64,000 nucleotides of DNA from Pseudobacillus wudalianchiensis (lineage in GTDB: Bacteria; Bacillota; Bacilli; Bacillales; Domibacillaceae). Below are positions 18,351-27,312 of the stretch, piece by piece. The stretch covers positions 781,088-845,087 of the forward strand of contig NZ_MAYT01000001.1 of assembly GCF_001685015.1 (NCBI RefSeq), read 5' to 3'. Every line of letters begins with the position of its first letter. The first letter of the stretch is position 1. Below the pieces are notes generated by a model that did no database searches, had not been told where the DNA came from, and worked only from the letters and a program-made list of their open reading frames with translations. Made by a program: the position numbers and the translations under genes.

Positions 18351-18953
18351 ATGAATACACTCGGATATGCGATTCTTAGTTTGCTTAATCAAAATTCTCG
18401 TTCTGGATATGACTTGGCTGATTATTTGGACTCGATCTGGCCAGCGAAGCATAGTCAAATTTATCCTACACTCGCAAAGCTTCATAAGAAGGGCTTGTTA
18501 GCGTTTGAATACGTGGAGCAAATAGGAAAGCCAAATAAAAAAGTATTTTCAATTACGGAAAAAGGAAGAAAAGAACTAGCAAAGTGGGTGTCTGAAGTAC
18601 AATTTTCCTCAGTCACTCGAGATGAATTTCTTATCAAGGTGCATTCAATTGGATTATTAGATATAGAAAAGGCCAAGAAATTAATTGAGGAGCGAATTGC
18701 TCATGTTGAGAAAAGCATTGATTTACAACGAGCAAGCGCTAGTATAGAGGAAGAAGACGAATTAGATAGAAATTCAACAGGTTTTGCTAAACATATTTTG
18801 CATGAGCGGAAGATAAGATTGGAAAAAGAAGAAATTTCATGGTGTCACTGGGTTCTTGATCTATTGAAAAAATCGAAACCGAAGCGGCTTTTGATGTGGC
18901 TGATCGGTATAAAACAATTTGATTTAGGTGTAGTTGAAAGAATGCTGTTCTAA
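18351..18953 (+). CDS. PadR family transcriptional regulator
   Basis: The 200-residue protein has an N-terminal PadR winged helix (MNTLGYAILSLLNQNSRSGYDLADYL, then IYPTLAKLHKKGLLAFE to about residue 60) and a C-terminal helical dimerisation domain (PadR C-terminal, about 95-180). It is preceded by GAAGGGGAAG and lies 64 bp after the nickel permease. The ligand is unknown. Position between the nickel uptake genes could mean control of nickel uptake, but NikR at 24133 is the more obvious nickel sensor. Confidence 0.82.
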   Translation: MNTLGYAILSLLNQNSRSGYDLADYLDSIWPAKHSQIYPTLAKLHKKGLLAFEYVEQIGKPNKKVFSITEKGRKELAKWVSEVQFSSVTRDEFLIKVHSIGLLDIEKAKKLIEERIAHVEKSIDLQRASASIEEEDELDRNSTGFAKHILHERKIRLEKEEISWCHWVLDLLKKSKPKRLLMWLIGIKQFDLGVVERMLF

Positions 18954-19020
18954 TAGGCTAGATTAAGTATGTAAGATAAAAAAAGAAGTTCTTTATTCCT
19001 TAGTTTTAGTGCGCCCTTTA

Positions 19021-19048
19021 GTAACACGAATTTGATAAAACGTGTTAC
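19021..19048 (+). promoter_or_regulatory. Probable NikR operator
   Basis: GTAACACG and CGTGTTAC form a perfect palindrome with a 12-bp spacer; the arms extend one further base pair outward. Written as GTAACA-N16-TGTTAC, the span is 28 bp, the same geometry as the E. coli NikR operator (GTATGA-N16-TCATAC). It lies 90 bp upstream of the first gene of an operon that ends in nikR. Autorepression by nickel-loaded NikR is the natural reading. Confidence 0.75.
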
Positions 19049-19137
19049 TCATTCAAATGGAAGATTCATTGTTAAGTCTAGCTAATTAGAGTGAAGGATG
19101 ATGGGGGTTTATTATCTTAGAAGGAAGGGGGAGCTAT

Positions 19138-20106
19138 ATGATTAAGTTTATTGCCTCAAGGTTAGCAGAGGCAGTTATTGTACTCTTTATTGGGAGCATT
19201 CTTTGTTTTGCTTTTATCCGAATGCTGCCCGGCGACCCTGCGACAGCCATGTATGGGGACCAGTTATTAAAGATGAGCCAAGCCGACCAAATGAGAATCG
19301 TTGAAAATCTTGGTTTAAATGAGCCTTTATATACTCAGTATGCGAAGTGGTTGATCAATGTACTGCATGGAGAATGGGGACACTCCTATACGACAGGAGA
19401 AGAAGTCAAAGTAATGGTTACTCGTGCGATCGAGCCAACCGTTGTTCTTATGCTATCCTCAACGGTTATTATTCTCTTACTCTCCCTTTTTTTCGGGATG
19501 GTAACCGGTCTTCGCCGTTATTCAATTTTAGATCATGCTGTGACGATTGCCAGCTTTCTGTTTATGTCGCTGCCGTCTTTCTGGTTTGCGTTGATGCTCA
19601 TGTTGTTTTTCTCTGTTTACTTAGGTGTTTTGCCGACAGCGGGTATTGGAAAAGAGGGAGCGGGGGATTGGCTGAAGCACTTGATCATGCCGTCTCTCGT
19701 TCTAGCTTTGGCCCATATTGGTTATTACATAAGGATATTGCGCAATCATATTGCGATTATAAAGGAAAAAGAATTTGTCTGGGCTTTACAAGCACGAGGC
19801 GTTTCACAAAGAAAGATTCTCTTTAAACATCTGCTTCCAAATGCCTCCATCCCTTTTCTTTCTTTTATAGGGATGTCATTGTCCCTTACACTAGCTGGAT
19901 CTGTCGTAGTGGAAACGTTGTTTTCATGGCCAGGTCTTGGGAGACTTTCATTAAAATCAGCACTTGCCCACGATTACCCTGTCATTATGGCTACCATTTT
20001 GTTATGCATGAGCGTGGTGATTATCGGAAGTTTTTTAATCGATCTCCTTTGTGCATGGATCGATCCACGTCTGCGGAATCAACTGATGAAGGAGGCAGAC
20101 AAATGA
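19138..20106 (+). CDS. nikB: Nickel ABC transporter permease B (NikB/OppB type)
   Basis: The 322-residue permease has six predicted helices. The N-terminal block RMLPGDPATAMYG and the C-terminal EAA-type loop QARGVSQRKILFKHLLPNA (about 222-240) contact the ATPase. The peptide/nickel subfamily is clear. Nickel is inferred from the operon (closing nikR, NikR-like operator, adjacent urease). GGAAGGGGGAG precedes ATG 19138, and its stop overlaps the next start by 4 bp. Confidence 0.82.
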   Translation: MIKFIASRLAEAVIVLFIGSILCFAFIRMLPGDPATAMYGDQLLKMSQADQMRIVENLGLNEPLYTQYAKWLINVLHGEWGHSYTTGEEVKVMVTRAIEPTVVLMLSSTVIILLLSLFFGMVTGLRRYSILDHAVTIASFLFMSLPSFWFALMLMLFFSVYLGVLPTAGIGKEGAGDWLKHLIMPSLVLALAHIGYYIRILRNHIAIIKEKEFVWALQARGVSQRKILFKHLLPNASIPFLSFIGMSLSLTLAGSVVVETLFSWPGLGRLSLKSALAHDYPVIMATILLCMSVVIIGSFLIDLLCAWIDPRLRNQLMKEADK

Positions 20107-20939
20107 GAAGAAAACAGAAATGGTTAGTGAACGGTATTATCGGTTATTTGCTCTTGTTGCTTGTTTTCACTGGGCTTGCCCCATTTTTCACTCCCTACGA
20201 GCCGGGAGCTGTTGGGTTGTCAGCTGTTTTGCAGCCGCCGAGTGCAGCTCATTTATTTGGCACAGATGAACTAGGGCGTGATGTGTTCACGCGTTTGTTA
20301 TATGGCGGACGTGTTTCATTAGCGGTAGGAACAGCAGCTATGCTGATTTCTGTTGTCATTGGTGCCGGCTATGGCGCTATTAGCGGTTTTGTTGGCGGAA
20401 TGATCGATCGTGTCATGATGAGAGTGCTTGATGCCTTAATTAGTATTCCCAGCATTTTGCTGATGATCGGTCTTCAAATATTCCTCCCTCATAGTTTAAC
20501 GGCGGTTGTATTGATTATTGGCATGACAAGCTGGATGCCCATTGCCCGTTTAGTTCGTACGGAGACTCTTTCATTAAAAGGGGAAGTTTTTGTTCAGGCA
20601 TCGGCTGTCGTTGGAGCTTCCTCGCGGCAGTTGCTAACGAGACATTTATTACCGCAATGTCTTCCAACGATAACCGTTATGTCTGTTAGTGGTATTAGTC
20701 ATGCCATTTTATCAGAGGCAACATTAAGCTTTTTAGGATTAGGCATTCCACCCCATGAGCCATCCTGGGGAAACATGCTCATGGGTGTACAAAATTATGT
20801 GCTTTCCGGAATATGGTGGATCGCTGTATTCCCAGGTCTCTTTATTACTCTTACTGTTTTGGCGGTGACGTTTCTGGGCGATATGTTACAAGATCGTTTT
20901 GCGCTGCCGCAGTTCAGGAAAGGTGAGAGGTTGCTATGA
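20103..20939 (+). CDS. nikC: Nickel ABC transporter permease C (NikC/OppC type)
   Basis: The 278-residue partner permease starts at ATG 20103 (ATGA overlap with nikB; the longer frame from 19926 lies inside nikB). It has LFGTDELGRDVFTRLLYGGRVSL near residue 50, six helices, and the coupling loop VQASAVVGASSRQLLTRHLLPQ around 165-185. It ends in another ATGA overlap with the ATPase gene, so these genes are translationally coupled. Confidence 0.82.
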   Translation: MRRKQKWLVNGIIGYLLLLLVFTGLAPFFTPYEPGAVGLSAVLQPPSAAHLFGTDELGRDVFTRLLYGGRVSLAVGTAAMLISVVIGAGYGAISGFVGGMIDRVMMRVLDALISIPSILLMIGLQIFLPHSLTAVVLIIGMTSWMPIARLVRTETLSLKGEVFVQASAVVGASSRQLLTRHLLPQCLPTITVMSVSGISHAILSEATLSFLGLGIPPHEPSWGNMLMGVQNYVLSGIWWIAVFPGLFITLTVLAVTFLGDMLQDRFALPQFRKGERLL

Positions 20940-22561
20940 ATGAACAAGTATTAACCGTTAAACATTTGTCTGTACAGCTTGAAACAAACCAGGGGAAAAA
21001 GCAGCTGCTGAAGGATGTTTCATTTAATGTGCCTAGGGGAGAAATTGTAGCCATTATCGGCGAGAGTGGTTCAGGGAAAAGTATGACGGCTAAAGCGATC
21101 CTAGATTTACTGCCGAGAGGGTTCACGCCGTCTTCCAGCAGTGTCTATTTTTTAAATAAAGATGTATCAGCCATGGACAAAAGACAAAAGCGTCTTTATC
21201 GCGGAACACAGATAGGGTTTGTGTTTCAGGATACGTACGGAACATTTGATCCGATGCAAACGATTGGCCAGCATTTTCATGAATTGTTCTCTGCTCATAT
21301 GAAGATTTCAAAACAACGGGCTAAAGAAAAAACAGTTCAATTATTAGAACGTGTGCAATTAACAGAGCCGGAACGTGTATACGACTCTTTTCCGCATGAG
21401 CTTTCTGGAGGAATGAGGCAGCGTGTTCAGCTTGCTTTAGCCTTAGCGCTTAATCCTGTACTGTTAATTGCAGATGAACCTACGACAGCTCTGGATTTAA
21501 GGATCCAAGCAGACATTTTGCAGCTTATTAAGGATTGGTGTAAGAATACAGGCGGCAGTGTTCTCTTTATTACGCACGATTTGGGAGTAGTGGCAGAGAT
21601 AGCGGATTCAGTCGTGGTCATGAAAGAGGGAGCCGTTGTTGAAGTGGCACCTGTCGATCAGCTATTTGATCAGCCTGTTCATGAGCATACGAAGCAATTA
21701 CTTCATTATTATAAAGAACTAACTGAGACGCCTAAACAGACAGGTTTGTTTGATATAGAGCCTCTTGTAACCGTGAATCATGCGAAAAAAACGTATATAA
21801 AAAAGAAATGGTTCCAGAAACAGATGATCAAGGCAGTAGACGATGTTAGCTTCTGTATTTGCAAAAAGGAGATTGTCGGGTTAATTGGTGAAAGCGGCAG
21901 CGGAAAAAGTACCCTTTCCCGCTTGCTGCTTCAGTTGGAAAACGTCGAACAGGGCGCTATCGCTTGGAAAGGAAGCCTTCCATTTCGAAAAGGGATTCAA
22001 TGGGTACATCAAGATCCGCTTGCTTCGTTCGATCCCCGGTGGAATGTAGAAAAAATTGTGGGAGAAGGACTTGATTATTGGAAAGAAAAAAAAGAAAACA
22101 AGCACCAGCAGGTAAAAGAGGTATTACAAAAAGTGGGGCTATCTGAAAATATTTTATCCTATTATCCTCATGAACTTTCTGGAGGAATGAGACAGAGAGT
22201 GGCGCTGGCAAGAGCCCTTTTATTAGAACCAGAGCTTCTTATTTTAGATGAACCGTTCGCAAGCCTTGATATGAGCTCCCAGGCTAACATTCTTTCTCTC
22301 TTAAAACAAATTAATCAAACAGAAAAAACAGCTATTTTATTTATCTCCCACGATATCCGGGCTGCATTGGCACTTTGCCATCGTATTTTGGTGATGGAAA
22401 AAGGAAGAAAGATAGAAGAAGCCGGAGCAAAGGAGCTATCTGATTCAGTCAACTTCTATACACGGCGTTTACTATCGTCGATGCCTGTTACGCATCCAGG
22501 TAGAAGATTACAAAAGCAAACAACAGAAGGAGAGAGGGAATATGCGCATCAAAATGGGTAA
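20936..22561 (+). CDS. Fused two-domain nickel ABC transporter ATPase (NikD-NikE)
   Basis: The 541-residue protein carries two complete ABC ATPase domains in tandem. The first has Walker A GESGSGKS (about 41-48), LSGGMRQRVQLA and Walker B LLIADEPT; the second has GESGSGKS (about 319-326), LSGGMRQRVALA and LLILDEPF. In E. coli NikD and NikE are separate, so this is a natural fusion, with the second domain slightly shortened between Walker A and Q-loop. It would dimerise internally to drive NikB/NikC. Confidence 0.85.
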   Translation: MNEQVLTVKHLSVQLETNQGKKQLLKDVSFNVPRGEIVAIIGESGSGKSMTAKAILDLLPRGFTPSSSSVYFLNKDVSAMDKRQKRLYRGTQIGFVFQDTYGTFDPMQTIGQHFHELFSAHMKISKQRAKEKTVQLLERVQLTEPERVYDSFPHELSGGMRQRVQLALALALNPVLLIADEPTTALDLRIQADILQLIKDWCKNTGGSVLFITHDLGVVAEIADSVVVMKEGAVVEVAPVDQLFDQPVHEHTKQLLHYYKELTETPKQTGLFDIEPLVTVNHAKKTYIKKKWFQKQMIKAVDDVSFCICKKEIVGLIGESGSGKSTLSRLLLQLENVEQGAIAWKGSLPFRKGIQWVHQDPLASFDPRWNVEKIVGEGLDYWKEKKENKHQQVKEVLQKVGLSENILSYYPHELSGGMRQRVALARALLLEPELLILDEPFASLDMSSQANILSLLKQINQTEKTAILFISHDIRAALALCHRILVMEKGRKIEEAGAKELSDSVNFYTRRLLSSMPVTHPGRRLQKQTTEGEREYAHQNG

Positions 22562-24116
22562 AACGATGCTGATCACATCGGTTATAACGAGTATGGTTTT
22601 GATAGCAGGGTGCAAGGGAGAGGAGGCTTCCTCTACGTCTTCCGCAGCGGCGAAGCAGCTTGTTTATGGAACAGAAATGGAAATTGAGCAAGTCAATCCC
22701 GTATTAGATGAAAACCAAGAGATTGACAGCCTTATTTTTCGCGGACTAACAAAGCCGACAGAAACGAACGACATTGCCCCTGATCTCGCAAAAGGTTGGG
22801 AAATTTCCCCTGACCATCTCGTTTATACATTCACACTGCGGGATGACGCAAAATGGGAAGATGGCAAGCCCGTCACAGCTGAGGATGTTAAATTTACTTT
22901 GGACAAAGTAAGAGATCCGGGAACGAATACACCCATTGCAGGAGATTTTAGTGAGATCAAATCGGTTGAAGTATTAAAAGAAAATGAAGTTCAAGTCACA
23001 TTGAGCAATCCATTTCCGCCACTGCTTGATAAATTAAAGATCGGTATTTTGCCAAAGCATCTTTTGCAGAACGAAGACATCAATAAAACAGATTTTAATC
23101 AGCATCCAATTGGAAATGGCCCATTTAAATTAAAGGAATGGGACAACGATCACACGATTACTCTCGTACGTAATGATAAATACTATGGGTTAAAGCCAAA
23201 GCTTGAAGAGGTTGTTTTCAAACACGTTCCAGACCCTAATACGCGTGCTTTGCAACTGAAAACAGGCGAAATTGATCTCGCTCTTTTAGAACCAAATCAA
23301 ATGAAAAGTGTAAAAGAAGGTGAAGGTTTTACTGTGCATACGATTTCAACAGCTGATTACCGGGCGGTCATGTACAATTTCCGAAACCCGCTGTTTAAGG
23401 ACGCAAAGGTTCGCCAGGCTATGAACTTTGCGATTGATCGTGAAGCGATCGTGAAGGGCATGCTATCCGGCAAAGGAGAGGCAGCTTATGGTCCGCTTCA
23501 AAAATCATGGGCAAATTCACCACAAAAACAGATGTATGCATATGATCCGAAAAAGGCAAAGGAGTTGTTAAAGGAAGCAGGCTGGAAGAAGGGCAGTGAC
23601 GGTATACTTGTCAAAGATGGCAAGCGCTTTGAGTTTGAACTAGTCTCCCCGATCACTGATCCAATCCGCACAGCTTTAGGAAACGTTGTAGCTGAACAAC
23701 TAAAGCCGTTAGGTATCTCGGTTACTCCGAAACCACTAGACTGGAATGCTATTAAAATTGATCAAGCGGATGCCTTCGTTATCGGGTGGGGCAGCGAATT
23801 TGACCCGGATGACCATACGTATCGAGTATTCCATAGCAGCCAAATTGGTGATGGGCTCTACAATATGGGGGCTTATCGCAATGATGAAGTAGATCAAGTG
23901 TTAACAGAAGCCCGTATAGCAGATGATCAAGAGAAGCGAAAAGTACTTTATGGACAATTTCAAAAAGAGTTAGCGGCAGACCCGCCTTTTAACTTTCTCG
24001 TGTATTTAGATGCTTTATATGGCGTCAATAAAAAAGTCAGCGGAGTAAGCGATCGTACATTAGGACATCATGGTTTTGGCATACTGTGGAATATTGAAGA
24101 ATGGGATAAACAGTAA
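22542..24116 (+). CDS. nikA: Nickel-binding lipoprotein (NikA/OppA family)
   Basis: This is a 524-residue solute-binding lipoprotein. The signal peptide ends at lipobox LIAGC (Cys about residue 24), followed by a Ser/Thr/Ala linker, then the SBP_bac_5 fold with LAKGWEISPDHLVYTFTLRDDAKWEDG and RNDKYYG. It starts inside the ATPase gene (20-bp overlap) with GGAGAGAGG ahead of ATG 22542. It is last before nikR, an unusual position since binding proteins usually come first. The ligand (nickel, possibly as a chelate) is inferred from context. Confidence 0.8.
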   Translation: MRIKMGKTMLITSVITSMVLIAGCKGEEASSTSSAAAKQLVYGTEMEIEQVNPVLDENQEIDSLIFRGLTKPTETNDIAPDLAKGWEISPDHLVYTFTLRDDAKWEDGKPVTAEDVKFTLDKVRDPGTNTPIAGDFSEIKSVEVLKENEVQVTLSNPFPPLLDKLKIGILPKHLLQNEDINKTDFNQHPIGNGPFKLKEWDNDHTITLVRNDKYYGLKPKLEEVVFKHVPDPNTRALQLKTGEIDLALLEPNQMKSVKEGEGFTVHTISTADYRAVMYNFRNPLFKDAKVRQAMNFAIDREAIVKGMLSGKGEAAYGPLQKSWANSPQKQMYAYDPKKAKELLKEAGWKKGSDGILVKDGKRFEFELVSPITDPIRTALGNVVAEQLKPLGISVTPKPLDWNAIKIDQADAFVIGWGSEFDPDDHTYRVFHSSQIGDGLYNMGAYRNDEVDQVLTEARIADDQEKRKVLYGQFQKELAADPPFNFLVYLDALYGVNKKVSGVSDRTLGHHGFGILWNIEEWDKQ

Positions 24117-24132
24117 AGGTGGGGAAAAGGAG

Positions 24133-24552
24133 ATGCAGGATTCTACAACTAAAAGGTTTGGTGTTTCGATGGAAGGGAATCTGCTTCGCAAGTTTGATCA
24201 TTTAATCAAACAAAGAGGCTATGAAAACCGTTCGGAAGCTGTTCGAGACCTTGTACGCGACGCACTGATCCAGCAGTCCTGGGAAGACAACGAACAAATA
24301 GTAGCAGGAACTATTTTGCTATTTTACAATCATTCCCAACGCAATCTGCTTGAAGAGTTAACACATATTCAACATGGCATGCATGATTATATCTTAGCTA
24401 CCACACATTTTCATTTGGATCATGACAGCTGCCTTGAACTTATTGTTGTGAAAGGAAAAGCAAACGATATTCAGCAGCTCAGCCATCAATTGACGAGTTT
24501 AAAAGGGGTAGAGTATGGGAAGTTCACGGTAGCGCCAGTAGAACAAGTATAG
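24133..24552 (+). CDS. nikR: Nickel-responsive regulator NikR
   Basis: The 139-residue ribbon-helix-helix/ACT regulator has an N-terminal DNA-binding strand (KRFGVSMEGNLLRKFDHL), then RGYENRSEAVRDLVRDAL. The C-terminal metal domain carries the four nickel ligands H81, H92, H94 and C100 in the segment from QHGMHDY to DSCLEL, matching E. coli H76, H87, H89 and C95. ATG 24133 is chosen; the longer frame starts inside nikA. It probably represses its own operon through the palindrome at 19021. NikR is not typical of well-studied Bacillus species. Confidence 0.92.
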   Translation: MQDSTTKRFGVSMEGNLLRKFDHLIKQRGYENRSEAVRDLVRDALIQQSWEDNEQIVAGTILLFYNHSQRNLLEELTHIQHGMHDYILATTHFHLDHDSCLELIVVKGKANDIQQLSHQLTSLKGVEYGKFTVAPVEQV

Positions 24553-24572
24553 TCATTAAATAAGGATAGATA

Positions 24573-24607
24573 GGCTGTCTCACAAGTAGAGGAGACAGCC
24601 TTTATTT
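24573..24607 (+). terminator. Terminator of the nik operon
   Basis: A perfect 9-bp stem GGCTGTCTC/GAGACAGCC encloses a 10-nt loop and is followed by TTTATTT. Confidence 0.85.
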
Positions 24608-24818
24608 AATTTAGCAAGCTAATACTTAATACTCTTATTTAGGGGATGGAGATTTTTTGCCTTCTAAACAAGTATTTATGCTTCCTGTTTTACTGTTCAT
24701 TGCCATAACATGTCTCGCTAGAAGAGGCAAAAATCAGCCGATGACTAGTGGAAGGGCTATACATTTTAGTTTGATTGTATGAAAGCAAAAAGAAGAATGA
24801 AATTATTTCTAAAACATA
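24608..24818. other. Intergenic before the sulfate promoter
   Basis: Nothing firm was found. A 41-codon TTG-started frame at 24657-24782 with a weak GGGATGGAG site is possible but unsupported. The promoter and leader that follow are listed separately. Confidence 0.4.
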
Positions 24819-24847
24819 TAGACATTAGAGAAAGGGTGCGTTATAAT
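24819..24847 (+). promoter_or_regulatory. Sigma-A promoter of the sulfate uptake unit
   Basis: TAGACA (24819-24824) and TATAAT (24842-24847) are separated by 17 bp, a near-consensus housekeeping promoter. It predicts a transcript start near 24854 and a leader of about 170 nt before yezD. Confidence 0.7.
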
Positions 24848-24885
24848 CCAATTAATTAAATAAAACATATAAGAATACTTGGTTA

Positions 24886-24950
24886 TTGATTTTCGACACA
24901 AGTAGGAGCCAATCAGACAACTGGAGGCTCCTCGTAATCCGAGAAAATGA
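24886..24950 (+). promoter_or_regulatory. Structured leader RNA ahead of yezD-sbp-cysTWA
   Basis: Within the predicted leader, AGGAGCC (24904-24910) pairs with GGCTCCT (24926-24932). ATTTTC (24889-24894) pairs with GAAAAT (24943-24948) around it. CTCG (24931-24934) can instead pair with CGAG (24940-24943), which would disrupt the other two helices. It lacks the conserved parts of the S-box (SAM-I) or T-box leaders that commonly control sulfur genes. A regulatory role is inferred from position and from the mutually exclusive pairings. Confidence 0.45.
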
Positions 24951-25023
24951 TTTTGTGACGGATGCAAGGAAGTCTTTATTTGTGTAGAAAGAGGCTTAAA
25001 TAATCATCAAGAGGGGGAGGAGC

Positions 25024-25233
25024 ATGTCAGAGAAACAGATCGATCACCAATGGGTTGAACGTATTTTGCAGTCATTGGAAGGGATAGAGTATGGGTCGGT
25101 ACAAATCGTCATTCACGATTCGCAAATTACACAAATTGACCGGCTGGAAAAACAGCGGTTCTCTATAAAAAAATCAAGCAACGGAAATACAAAAGCAGGC
25201 CAAAACTCAATAGAAGCCGATCAGACATACTGA
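25024..25233 (+). CDS. yezD: YezD-family small protein (DUF2292)
   Basis: This is a 69-residue protein. Its first 50 residues (HQWVERILQSLEGIEYGSVQIVIHDSQITQIDRLEKQR) show the DUF2292 pattern: a short helix, then a GSVQIVIHD...QIDR hairpin. The Ser/Asn-rich tail looks disordered. GAGGGGGAGG precedes ATG 25024. Members often lie beside sulfate or sulfur assimilation genes, as here. Biochemical function is not known. Confidence 0.75.
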   Translation: MSEKQIDHQWVERILQSLEGIEYGSVQIVIHDSQITQIDRLEKQRFSIKKSSNGNTKAGQNSIEADQTY

Positions 25234-25281
25234 AGGCAGACTCTTTTAACTATTAATGTTAAAAGTTGTCTGCCTTTTTTT
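25233..25281 (+). terminator. Terminator or attenuator between yezD and sbp
   Basis: AAGGCAGAC (25233-25241) pairs with GTCTGCCTT (25268-25276). A second stem CTTTTAAC/GTTAAAAG lies inside it, and TTTTTT follows. It lies only 35 bp before the sbp start, with no obvious new promoter in between, so read-through probably sets the ratio of YezD to transporter. Confidence 0.8.
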
Positions 25282-25315
25282 GTAAATTAAATAAGTGAGA
25301 GAGAGGTTACAAGGG

Positions 25316-26392
25316 ATGAAAAATAAGCAAGTTTTATCTAAATTTTTAATTAGCATGGCCACGACAGCGGTGATTTTGGCGGGCTGCGGTAATTCAAAAG
25401 CAGGAAATGAAAGTGAAGAAAATGAAAGTGAAGAAAATGCAGCTTCCTCTTCAAAAGAATCAGTGGAGCTATTAAACGTATCTTATGATCCCACTCGTGA
25501 ACTATACGAAGAGTTTAATAAAGAGTTCGCTGCCCATTGGAAAAAAGAAACAGGTCAGAATGTAACAATTCAGCAATCACACGGCGGCTCCGGCAAGCAG
25601 GGAAGAGCCGTCATTGATGGGCTTGAAGCAGACGTAGTAACACTGGCTCTGGCTGGTGATATTGATGAGGTAGCGAAAGCGGGTCTAACGGCTGAAGACT
25701 GGCAAACACGTCTTGATGATAACTCCACTCCTTACACGTCAACCATTGTCTTTCTTGTTCGCAAAGGCAATCCGAAACACATAAAGGATTGGGGAGATTT
25801 AGCAAAAAAAGGGGTATCGGTCATTACGCCAAACCCGAAAACATCAGGTGGTGCACGCTGGAACTATCTTGCAGCCTGGGCATATGGAGATAAGAAATTT
25901 AGTGGTGATGAAAAGAAGATTAAAACATTCGTTGGCGATATTTATAAGAATGTTGAAGTACTAGATTCAGGTGCCCGTGGTGCCACGACAACATTTGTAG
26001 AGCGAGGGATTGGCGATGTACTAATCGCCTGGGAAAATGAGGCCTTCTTATCCCTGAATGAGCTTGGCAAAGATCAATTTGAGATTGTTGTTCCTTCTAT
26101 CAGTATTTTAGCGGAGCCTCCGGTAGCAGTTGTTGACAAAGTGGCGAAGAAAAAAGGAACAGAAAAAGTCGCAGAAGCGTATCTTGAGTATTTATATTCG
26201 AAAAAAGGGCAGGAAATTGCGGCGGAAAATTATTACCGTCCGCGTGATAAAGAAGTACTCGCTAAGTATGCCGATCAGTTCCCGAAAATTAATCTCGTAA
26301 CAATTGATGATGATTTTGGCGGCTGGAAAACAGCCCAAGAAAAACACTTTAATGACGGCGGCACATTTGATGAAATTTATCAGCCAAAATAA
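25316..26392 (+). CDS. sbp: Sulfate-binding lipoprotein
   Basis: This 358-residue sulfate ABC transporter binding protein has a lipoprotein signal ending in ILAGC, a linker with two direct copies of NESEE, then the sulfate-binding fold: [56 protein letters not shown] and the later [28 protein letters not shown] 25316 is used (AGAGAGG upstream); GTG 25295 is an alternative. It delivers sulfate (or thiosulfate) to CysT/CysW. Confidence 0.92.
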   Translation: MKNKQVLSKFLISMATTAVILAGCGNSKAGNESEENESEENAASSSKESVELLNVSYDPTRELYEEFNKEFAAHWKKETGQNVTIQQSHGGSGKQGRAVIDGLEADVVTLALAGDIDEVAKAGLTAEDWQTRLDDNSTPYTSTIVFLVRKGNPKHIKDWGDLAKKGVSVITPNPKTSGGARWNYLAAWAYGDKKFSGDEKKIKTFVGDIYKNVEVLDSGARGATTTFVERGIGDVLIAWENEAFLSLNELGKDQFEIVVPSISILAEPPVAVVDKVAKKKGTEKVAEAYLEYLYSKKGQEIAAENYYRPRDKEVLAKYADQFPKINLVTIDDDFGGWKTAQEKHFNDGGTFDEIYQPK

Positions 26393-26472
26393 GATGATAT
26401 GTAGGCTCTAGAAGAGGATCTTGTGACGCCGGTTTTAAGAAAATTTGACATGCAGATGACGAGGTGGCAGAA

Positions 26473-27300
26473 ATGAAATCGAGATTTAAGAAGCATAGTA
26501 TTTTACCGGGGTTCGGGCTGTCACTCGGATTTACGATGCTATACCTCAGCCTGCTCGTTCTGTTGCCGCTTTCGATGATTTTTGTCAATACGGCTTCGAT
26601 GAGCTGGTCTGATTTTTGGTCAACCGTGACGGAACCACGGGTGGTCGCTTCGTATAAATTAAGTTTTGGTGCTGCTTTTGTGGCCGCAAGTATAAATATG
26701 GTATTCGGTGTGCTCATTGCCTGGGTGCTTGTTCGCTATTCCTTCCCAGGCAAGCGCCTTATTGATGGATTGGTAGATTTGCCATTTGCTCTTCCAACTG
26801 CTGTTGCAGGGATTGCCTTAACTACGTTATATGCCAAAACCGGCTGGGTGGGCCAATTTTTATCATTCAAGGTAGCCTTTACTCCACTTGGTGTAACGGT
26901 TGCTCTAACATTTATTGGTTTGCCGTTTGTCGTCCGGATGGTACAGCCAGTATTACAAAACTTTGATAAGGAAACAGAAGAAGCATCCGCTATTTTAGGA
27001 GCAAATCGGCGTCAGACGTTTATAAGAGTCATCATCCCGGAAATATTGCCAGCGGCTCTTACTGGCTTTTCACTGGCGTTTGCACGTGCTCTCGGCGAAT
27101 ACGGATCGGTCGTTTTCATCGCGGGTAACATGCCGATGAAGACCGAAATCACACCGCTTCTCATTATGACGAAGCTTGAGCAATATGATTATGCCGGAGC
27201 AACAGCTATTGCAGCAGTCATGCTTATTATTTCATTTATCATGCTGCTCTTTATAAATGGCATGCAATGGTGGATGAATCGAAAGTTTGCTCATTACTAA
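26473..27300 (+). CDS. cysT: Sulfate ABC transporter permease CysT
   Basis: The 275-residue inner-membrane permease has six helices and the DLPFALPTAVAGIALTTLY block (about 99-117). The ATPase-contact loop is EEASAILGANRRQTFIRVIIPEILPA (about 175-200), followed by ALGEYGSVVFIAGNMP. The start ATG 26473 has GAGGTGG upstream. It pairs with CysW 12 bp downstream. Confidence 0.92.
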   Translation: MKSRFKKHSILPGFGLSLGFTMLYLSLLVLLPLSMIFVNTASMSWSDFWSTVTEPRVVASYKLSFGAAFVAASINMVFGVLIAWVLVRYSFPGKRLIDGLVDLPFALPTAVAGIALTTLYAKTGWVGQFLSFKVAFTPLGVTVALTFIGLPFVVRMVQPVLQNFDKETEEASAILGANRRQTFIRVIIPEILPAALTGFSLAFARALGEYGSVVFIAGNMPMKTEITPLLIMTKLEQYDYAGATAIAAVMLIISFIMLLFINGMQWWMNRKFAHY

Positions 27301-27312
27301 GGAGGCATCAAG

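Noticed and set aside
24657-24782. TTG-started 41-residue frame with a hydrophobic start
   Set aside because: The ribosome site is weak, it sits directly after the nik terminator with no promoter, and it has no recognisable similarity.
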